A DNA stretch of 64,000 nucleotides from assembly GCA_029207755.1 (NCBI GenBank), contig JARCOQ010000011.1, positions 25,795,712-25,859,711 on the forward strand, written 5' to 3'. Of the stretch, positions 56,351 through 64,000 are shown in pieces. The notes beneath the pieces were generated by a model. That model had not been told where the DNA came from. It saw only the letters and a list, made by a program, of their open reading frames with translations, and did no database searches. Source of the stretch: Chamaea fasciata. Taxonomy: Eukaryota > Chordata > Aves > Passeriformes > Sylviidae. Positions within the stretch are counted from its first letter, which is position 1, and each line of letters starts with the position of its first letter. Position numbers and translations under genes: made by a program.

Positions 56351-59300
56351 GTAAAACAAGGTTGAGCCTGGTACGATCGTAAATCTCGCATCAGCTCATG
56401 GTTGTGCACATTTTTGACCATGTTGGCTTGGTGTTGGTTTCACTAAAAGTGTAGATGCACTGACGAGTGTCGAGCTTTCTAAATGAAAGGTTTTGCTGCT
56501 GTGAGTGTGTATCTTGCTTGGGATGACTGTGCATCAGCCCTGCACTCCTGCACTATTCCCAGCTGATATCCACAGTGACACTGCTGGCTTGCTGATAGCA
56601 CAGTGTATCTGGGGACACGCCTGCCAGATCAGTGGCACAAGGCAGCTCTCAGTTCCCTGCCCTTCTCCCTTCTTGCCATCAGGAGGGAACTAATCGAACT
56701 AATCTGACTATTTCAATCAGCATGTGCATATCTCCTCCAAACCTGAGAGAAAATGTAATGCTTCTGACACTGGGAGTGTTAGAATGTGCCTACATTCACT
56801 GGAGTTCAGTGCTGCATGAAATTGCTGATTTCGATTAAACCTGAAATTTTCCAAGGCTTCAGATGGCTCACACATGTGCCACAAATGTCTAGTGTCATTA
56901 TTTTTTTGTTATCTCTTTCCTAATCAGAGGCTGAGTAGATGAAAGGTTTTAGCCTCAGTATTTCTTGTGGGAGAGCACTTTATTGTGCAGTAAGCAATGG
57001 CAGCCTTTTCCCCCCCCCGTGTTTGCTGTTCTTCTCCCAGCTTTTCAACTTGCCACCACTCAAGGGTCACGTTAGTGCTCAGAGTCTGTTGGGCACTGCT
57101 TTGCATCATTTTTGGGCAGGCAGGTTTATAGAGAAACAAACTCCTTTACCTTTGCCCTTCCTCTGCTCTACAGCTGCTATTTGCTTTGGCAAATTAAAGT
57201 CAAACTGCTGCGTGCTCTGCTTTGTACAGTCAGACATCAGTGGGTACCATACATAGTTAACTGCAACTGGGAATTGAAAATAGATAATTTGGGTTCTTAA
57301 TACTTTTGGCCTGCCATTTTGATTAAGTGTTATCAGCTGCTGAGGGCTCCAAATGTCCAGTCAAGGGTTCGACAGCACACATCTGGAACCAGGGATTTAC
57401 CTCAGACTTTTGCAGCCACTTGTGAGAAAATTCGGCAACACTACAAAATTTCTTTGATCGAGGTTTTACTCTGAGTGATTGCTTGGTCAGAACTCTTCTA
57501 AGTGGTAGCATCCACTAAATTCCCAAGCAGATCCACAGGCAGGACCATGCTGATTGCTGCACTCTGTTGTGTTTCTGTGAGTAGATATTTCAAACAGAAC
57601 CAGGAAAACTTTCTAAAAATAAGGTCATTACAGCCTTTTTGTTTGCTATTGTGTTTGTCAGCCTTTCAAAATGGATGGTAATTTCCTCTACCCTGTTCTA
57701 TGTTTCTGTTATTATGTCTATAGTGTAATATTTATTAATTTAGATAATTCTGTGTATCTAAAAAGGTACAGGAAGCTTTTTGTAAGGGATAGGGCTATAT
57801 ATACAGGCCAGCTGTGTCTTTCACATGTGTATGTGTTCTTTGTAGCTGAATGCTCATTTGATTGGCTTCCCTTCATTATGGATTCAGCTTAATTTGAATT
57901 TATTAAATTAATTCCTGCTATTTACTCTACCTTATTTTACTTTATATCCATTTAAAGACCAACTGGTTGCTCTTCATCTCAAAATTCATTTTGCTTTGAT
58001 AATTATTTTTAATTTACTTCTACTGCTGCATTAGTTGTATTAAGTTTAATATTTAAAAATTAAGCCATAGCTCCCTTCAATCTGGACTCAACACAGGCTC
58101 AGAGAAGGGTTAGCTGAAAGATATCGCATTTTCTTCACAAGAAAATGCCTTGTCATTTGATCTCCTTTTCATAAGGATTTTATTATAGATTGCAGTGATT
58201 GTGCTTTAAAATGAATTACATAGGTGCATATCATAAAAGAAGAAAACCATCTGATTTTGAAATGTGTATTGAGGATGTTTCTTGCAATGTTCCATTAGTT
58301 TGTTTCTGTTAGTAGGTTAAATAAATGGCAGGTGATAGAGTGGTTTAAAATTAATACCTTGTGCAACCTTCCTTCACATCTGCTGTGAATAAAAGTGGAA
58401 TAGAATCAAAACAGGTGTCAGTACAATGACCTTGATTTAGTACCTGGGGAATGTTTGTAGAGCATTAAAAGTTCACAAGTTGTCATGATGAGGAACCGGT
58501 CGACTCACAGGAGGATAAAGAGCAAGGGCCTGAGTCTGAAAGAGTTTGACATTTTCTGGTGTCTTGTGAGTGTCTCGCTGAGGAGGCTGGATCCAGTGCT
58601 CTGAGACGCTTCTTGGCACTGGTCAGCATTTCATTAAGCCAAGGTTTAAAGGAGCACAGATTTAAGTTCAGTTCTTACTGCAGAGAGCTGTAATATGTTT
58701 TGGATACTGCTGACTCATCTCCTCTCTGAACAGAACCTGATCAATGCGTTGCTGCCACGTCATTTGAAATATAAAACAAGAATTTGGTGCAGTGTAGGAT
58801 TGGATTTTATTGTTAAAAAAATCGGGGTTCATCATCAGTCTGTGACTGATGCCTTCTCTAAAGAGAGAAATTTTGAGCCTGCAGTGGCATCAACACTAAG
58901 AGACCCTGTGGTCTCTGCACAAAAAAATTAAGAATTTTTAATCATAGTTGTGCACAGTACAACAGCAAGGATGACTCCCCACAGAAAGCATAGGGCTACC
59001 ACACAGTTGCATGTTCTTCAGTCTGAAATGGACAGAAATTGAAAATAAACCAAGGACTTTACCAAAGTCCAGCAGTCCCCTGAAATCATCACATTGAAGC
59101 TACTGGAGAGTATTTACATGAAATAAATAAACACACACTGTGAGACCCAAACAGATGAGCTTTCTCTGGAGGCAGCAAGACTCAGGATATCTTTTTAACG
59201 GGTAGAGTTGGTGTAGAAGCCAGAGACCCTCGTGGACAGCAGCGCTGAGAGCCTGGCAGCAGCTGCCCCTTATTTATACTGCAGCCTGGGTCTTTTTGCT

Positions 59301-60819
59301 TATCTCAGTTTGGCACTTTGGAACTCTGGAGGAGAGAGAAGCTCCCTGATGCATCCATACTGATGCTGGCAAAACGCGCTCCTGTCGGAGTTGGCAGAAC
59401 ACATCCATCTCAAATGGAATACTGATTTTTTGGCAGCCTGGCTGAAATCTGATCCATTGCAATACATGTATGATTGCGGGATAGTGCAAATGTGGCCTTG
59501 TAAATCATTCTTTTGACGTACTGGTGTGTCAGTGATATTTCTTAACATTCCAATTTTCAATCCTTGCACTTCAGAATTGAATCCTGCTGGGGCAGGGGAA
59601 CTGTGTTAGTGCTTAGGAGGAATCCAGGAAAGCAGATCTTCCATTGCACTGATAAAGTAGCTAATGCTTACTATTTATTTAATCAGGAAGAATTTGAGTT
59701 TCTTCCTTTTAAATCAGGAAGAATTAAGATAATATTGCAGAGCTTCTACTTTTAAAAGTTTTAAAACTATTTTGGCTTTTATTAACCAGGAATCCCTTGG
59801 CAATCTTTAGTACGGTGGTTTTGTTTTTGTTTTTGCTTGCACCTAACTTCAAAAAAGTGGCAAACATGTACAAATTTAAGAAGGCATATGGTTTTAAAAT
59901 TCTGTGACATTTTTGTTTAAATTATAAACAAAGAGTGCAGCTCTACGTGATCATTCTATAATTTCTAAAAAGAGAACAAATATAAATTAAAAGGTTTTCC
60001 ATGACAAACGCTGGTCTCTTTAGAATTGTTTTCCACTTCCGCCCTTGCTAAGCCGTCACTAAGGTTGAGCAGCACCCCTGGAAGGTATCACACAGTCCAA
60101 AGCAAAGGATGTTCAATCAGGCCAGAGCAAAACTCTTTCCTCTTGCTTCACGGCTTTTCAGACAATGTCCGCAGCTTTTAGTCTCTACATCTGTTCTTCC
60201 TGATGCCCAGGAACGTGTTTTGTTGTGTGCCTGTATTTCTTTTTTCCCCAAACCCCATGATAATTAGTATCTATTGACATTTTTAAAGTCCCACTTTTAG
60301 ATTTAGACCTCAGGACTGCTGATGAGTGCAAGTCAGCCGCGGTTGTAAATAATGCCAAGAATTTCCACTACCAGTACTTGGAAGAATTGAAGTAATAAAA
60401 AAGATCAGGCTGTGAGTGACAACTTAAAACCTTACTCACTAGAATGAAAAGGTTATAAAGCTACAATTTAATGTGTATATACTCCAAAATTTTAAAGCAG
60501 AATATAGATAATTTCAGTCGCTCTATAAATACTTGACTGAGCTGTTCAGGCCTATTTTTCTGATGCTACATTCATTGGAACTATAAATTTAAACTAGACT
60601 CTGTCAAAGGAACAATTACAGTTTGTCACAAAAGGGAAAATTTAAACCCATGTCCTTTTCTTTATAAATTATTAGACGTATAAAATATGTTATTTTCCCC
60701 TTAAATTTTAAATTCATTTAATATTGAGTTCACTGCCATCTGGATACGTGGTTTTATGCACTTCTCAGGAATTTACTCAGCTGCATTTTTGGTTCAGTTC
60801 AAACAAAAAATCTTTATAA
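56351..60819. other. Non-coding, mostly featureless
   Basis: A C9 run lies at about 57010. AT-rich homeodomain-like words cluster weakly at 57885-58060. The direct repeat at 59681 is the only structured element. Confidence 0.6.
59681..59729. repeat. Direct repeat AATCAGGAAGAATT, period 31
   Basis: AATCAGGAAGAATT occurs at 59681-59694 and again at 59712-59725. Between the copies lies TGAGTTTCTTCCTTTTA, whose TTCTTCC is an inverted match to the GGAAGAA part of the repeats, so local hairpins are possible. Confidence 0.8.
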
Positions 60820-61140
60820 AATAAGTTCCCACCGTCTGCAGCCTGAGCATGCTGACCAGTCTGTGTTTGGGATCATAAATCACATTCCATTAGGCATATT
60901 AGAAAACAAATTGTTCTTTTCTGAATGCACTTTATGGAATATTAGACACGTTGCAGCATACTGGAGCTAAATCTTCAGTGGATATTCTCTGTGTAAAACA
61001 GATCCAATTTGTGTTTGAGGAAGAAAGAAGTTTAGCATTCCCTTTACTCAGGACGTTCTGCATTGCAATTTATTAGCATTGCAATCATAGGGGCTGGAAT
61101 TTTTCCAGCTGCATTCACTTGACATTATCTGATCCTGGAT
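60820..61140. promoter_or_regulatory. Putative conserved non-coding element with local repeats
   Basis: Includes GATCATAAATCACATTCC, ATTAGGCATATTAG, ACAAATTGTTC, TTATGGAATATTAG and, near its end, GCATTGCAAT twice (61060-61069 and 61076-61085) followed by a GCTGGAA/TTCCAGC inverted repeat (61093-61109). The ATTGCAAT words are C/EBP- or POU-like palindromes. No transposon sequence is seen. Confidence 0.32.
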
Positions 61141-62379
61141 TTGGGTTCAGAAAGTCCAGCCCGTTCTCCCCCAATCTTTTGAGTGTTTCTGTGCCGTCTG
61201 TAGCTTTTAAACAGAGAATATAGATTTGTATAGGTTGTGAAAACAATACCTGAAAGCATTCTGCCACATATGCAAAGGAAATGGAAATACTTTATTTCTT
61301 TGCTCTCCCAAGGGCCAAGCTTCTTCTGATATTGCACATGCTCGCGTTATCTTTAGAGTGTAGCCTTAATAAATGCTTTATCTTTGGCAGTAATGTGGAG
61401 AGCATAACTGGTATTGGCCTTGGAGGGATTTTTGACTTAATTTGCTTGGTGCAAGGCCTCTGTTTCCAATAATTTATTATGTTTCAAAAACATCTCAGGG
61501 AATACAAAATGTGCACCTGAGGCTAGCTTTTATTTATTCCCAATCATTTTTGAACCTGTGCTATTTTCTGGCATGAAAAAGTATGTATCAGTCCACCTTT
61601 TTTCTGCCCCTCCCCCTTACCCTGAATATTTAAAGAACAAATAAAATCAATATGATCATGTATTGATTTCTGCAACATCTTTTGTATGCTTCAAAGTGCA
61701 TAGCAGAATTAGAAATTGTGTTAAACTCAAAAATTAATTTGATGGCAGATTACTCTAAGTATTTAATCACTCCAGAAAACCCCAATCCTAACAAATACCT
61801 TGGCTGAATCTCTTATACGAAAATTGATTCTCTTGCACTGGATTTTGGACTTTGTAAAGTATATATTAAAGAGCTTAACTACTAAATTAGAAGACAAGAT
61901 AACTGCGGTGTAGATAAATGAACACTGCATAGAGAATTTTAACCAGGTTTTCGCCTAATTATTTATTCTCTACTGCGTAGTAAAAATGAGCAAAACTGAC
62001 TCCATGGAAATATAGGATTTTGAATGATTGTTTTTATATAACTGGGAGCAGAGGGTGCATATCTGCATTAATTTGCATCTCATGTATAAGTTTCAAGGTA
62101 TTTTTGGCAGGGTTCATCATTTATTAGGCATTTCTTCAGCGCTTGGCCTATGAGGAGCATTATCTTGATTGGGAGCCCAGCCCTCTCAGTTGGGACTTTA
62201 AAGAGAAAAGAAAGGAGCACAGTTCTTCTATAAATATGAGGACTTCAAATAATTTCTCCCTCGCTCACACTGCTGTGCAGTGGAAGCCTCTTCACTCACT
62301 CACCCACCCACGGGAGTTACTGTCCAGCTTTGGTCATTTTTCTACCCAGCTGGGCAAATGGACACAAAAACCCAGGTGA
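61141..62379. other. Non-coding, nothing specific
   Basis: Unique AT-rich sequence up to the GC-rich patch. TTTGCATCTCATG and TCATTTATTAGG near 62080-62125 could belong to a further constrained block, but the signal is weak. Confidence 0.6.
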
Positions 62380-62910
62380 AAAAGCAGCGCTGCAAATCTC
62401 CTTTATCACTTCCTAGGAAAGCTAAAGCTCCAGCCCGCGGCGTGTACGGGCTCTACTTCACCCTGGAGTCATCCTCCCGAGATGGATGGCACTTGTGAGG
62501 GGCATAGATCCCAGCAGGAGCTCCGCTCCTCACAGGCCCTCCAGAGAGACTGATGTGCTCCCCTGGGAAACCTGGGCCACCAAAGCACATGAGGATCCCT
62601 GGAATAAGGCCCCGAGGCAGTTTCTCCAGTTTCTCTCTCCAGTTTGTGCAATCCACTCATCTACAGACAGGCCGAGACAAAGGCCGGGATGCCCCAGCCG
62701 TGCCTGAGGGGGCTGTGGGTGAAGACCATGAGCAAGGAGAGAGCCCACAGTACAGGAAAAGCCGAGATGCTGAGCCACACTGGGAATAAACACCTCCAGA
62801 GCTCTGGAAATCAGAAGAGAAATGCTGTCAGGAGCTTAGGGGGCAAGACGTGTTTGGCACAGTCCAAAAAGCTGCACCAAGATTGGAGAGAGGAACAGCC
62901 TGGAAGGGCA
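62380..62910. other. Longest GC-rich patch, origin unclear
   Basis: About 500 bp of GC-rich unique sequence preceded by a CACTCACTCACCCACCCAC run near 62294. At least five forward and three reverse open frames overlap, none recognised. The abrupt contrast with AT-rich flanks suggests an inserted element such as an old LTR or retrocopy, but I see no terminal repeats, target duplication or polypurine tract I can defend. Confidence 0.35.
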
Positions 62911-63599
62911 GAGAAGGAGGGGGGAATTCTTTCCTAAAGCCACTTTCCATGTGTTCTCTGTCTAATCCCTTTGAATTTTCTCTGTCCTAAGGAGTCAATT
63001 ATTCTGGTTCGTACTATAATGATATTTTGCCTTTTTAATTTTAAGAGACTGCCTGTCTTCTCTGTGAACCCACTGTAAGGCAAAGATCTAGGCAGATTTA
63101 CCTCAAAGTCTCAGCCAAGTTAAAGTCCTATTACAAGCCATTGAAGTGATTTAATTTCATTACCTGAGGACACTTTTTCTGAGGAAAGTTAGTATATGCC
63201 GCAGTGCTCTGCTGAGTCTGGGTATCCTTCTTCTTCAGCCCTATCTGAGCCCTTGGAAGGCAGACACCATGGTACAGCTCTAATGCACGCTGATATTTTA
63301 AAGTGCAGCGTAAGGACATAAGATTTTAAAATATTGATTTGGATTCATCTGCTTAGGTGACCCCTGGCATGAATATCGTATTTAGCTGTGAACTTTGCCT
63401 TTTGCTTCTTTTTTTTAATACAAAGAACTCAAATTATTCTGATTTTTTTTTTTTTTTTTTTTAGCACGAGCCTCATCTGGCACTAGCTGGTACAAAAAAA
63501 GCTCAGCATCAGAGAAACAAAGTGTATATTTTTTTTTTTCCTTCCAACTACTATCAGAACGAACACCAGGACCAAAGGCTCTTATTGAAAATAATTCCT
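62911..63599. other. Non-coding with poly-T runs
   Basis: AT-rich unique sequence containing T runs at 63443 and about 63532. Nothing else identified. Confidence 0.6.
63443..63462. repeat. Poly-T run
   Basis: Twenty T residues, followed 70 bp later by a second T run near 63532. Could be an antisense retrotransposon tail, but no element body is recognisable to its left. Confidence 0.95.
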
Positions 63600-63830
63600 T
63601 AAATAATCACTTCCCTTGAAGGCATTTGATCCGTATGATCTGAATGCAACTGCTGATAACTTCAGAGAAATAGAAAACTGTGTTAAAAATCACTCTCTCT
63701 TGGGGACCGAAGTCCTGTCCGTCACGTGGCGGATTAGAGGCTTGGCAGCCCGCCAGCCCATCGGACAGCACGTAAATTCTTTGATGCCAATTGCATTAGC
63801 TTTCCTCCACTAATGTGTTGTAGAGCTTGG
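63600..63830. promoter_or_regulatory. Putative conserved non-coding element or unrecognised exon
   Basis: From GGCATTTGATCCGTATGATCTG to TTGATGCCAATTGCATTAGC the sequence has balanced composition, several CpGs (CCGTCACGTGGCGG near 63719, including a CACGTG E-box) and no repeats. A forward open frame spans 63616-63813 and the word CAGCAC|GTAAATT near 63767 looks like a splice donor, but I see no convincing acceptor and do not recognise the peptide (it includes FREIENCVKNHSLLGTEVLS). Enhancer is the more likely reading. Confidence 0.3.
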
Positions 63831-64000
63831 AAAATAAAAGAATGGAGGTCAACACGTGCCAGCACGTACCCCTGGTACAGCAAGGGCTGCTTTTAATGTG
63901 CGGGAGAATGAAAACGCTCCGGAGTTCAAGCTGCGGGCTGGATGACCTTCTTCTGCGCCCAAGGTCCTGAGATTTTTGTCCTCAAGTCCCGAGTGCAACG

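Noticed and set aside
57360..57375. AGGGTTCGACAGC as a possible tRNA T-loop
   Set aside because: No matching acceptor stem or D-arm is present at the proper distance.
1..64000. CRISPR arrays, operons, phage or other prokaryotic systems
   Set aside because: No regularly spaced repeats, no compact gene layout and clear CR1 elements show this is vertebrate DNA.

Overview
This window looks like non-coding vertebrate DNA, most likely avian. It is AT-rich with scattered GC-richer patches, long homopolymer runs and few recognisable transposable elements. The clear repeats are CR1 non-LTR retrotransposon fragments: a 3' end at about 4480-4739 (+), a longer piece at about 32882-33305 (+) and a short reverse-strand 3' tail at about 53908-53975. 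Several older, degraded pieces resemble amniote SINEs of MIR/CORE type. CR1 as the dominant element in otherwise repeat-poor DNA is typical of birds. Nothing prokaryotic is present: no operons, no ribosome-binding pattern, no CRISPR array.

I recognise no protein-coding gene. The longest open frame is about 205 codons. In 64 kb read in six frames, roughly one open run of that size is expected by chance at a stop density of 3/64, and no translation matches a family I know. The window could be an intergenic gene desert or the inside of a very large intron; the sequence alone does not decide.

The most gene-like object is a 117-bp reverse-strand candidate exon at 39135-39251. It has a good polypyrimidine/CAG acceptor, a GAAG|GTAAAAG donor, matching flanking phases and only one open frame. 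It lies beside a short CpG cluster (39021-39084) and a stretch that looks constrained (39310-39520).

Region by region: 0-9 kb is unremarkable except for one CR1, a 19-bp tandem duplication near 523 and a likely regulatory block at 6880-7330. Blocks dense in homeodomain, octamer and E-box cores, which read like conserved developmental enhancers, also lie at 9290-9780, 11465-11760, 17590-17820, 19960-20160, 20740-21020, 21880-22290, 27260-27800, 35390-36170, 44920-45140, 49040-49480, 55950-56350, 60820-61140 and 63600-63830. From 32.7 to 33.9 kb there is a cluster of old transposon pieces. GC-rich unclassified patches occur at 1930-2150, 4940-5240, 7780-8060, 41380-41710, 42590-42840, 51060-51400 and 62380-62910; the one at 41.4-41.7 kb contains a diverged internal duplication. 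Strand-biased T/G tracts recur at 15.3, 17.9, 32.5, 37.2, 48.9 and 52.4 kb.

If the enhancer reading is right, the window's job is long-range regulation of a gene outside it. That is an inference from motif density and texture; I could not run an alignment or a conservation score.
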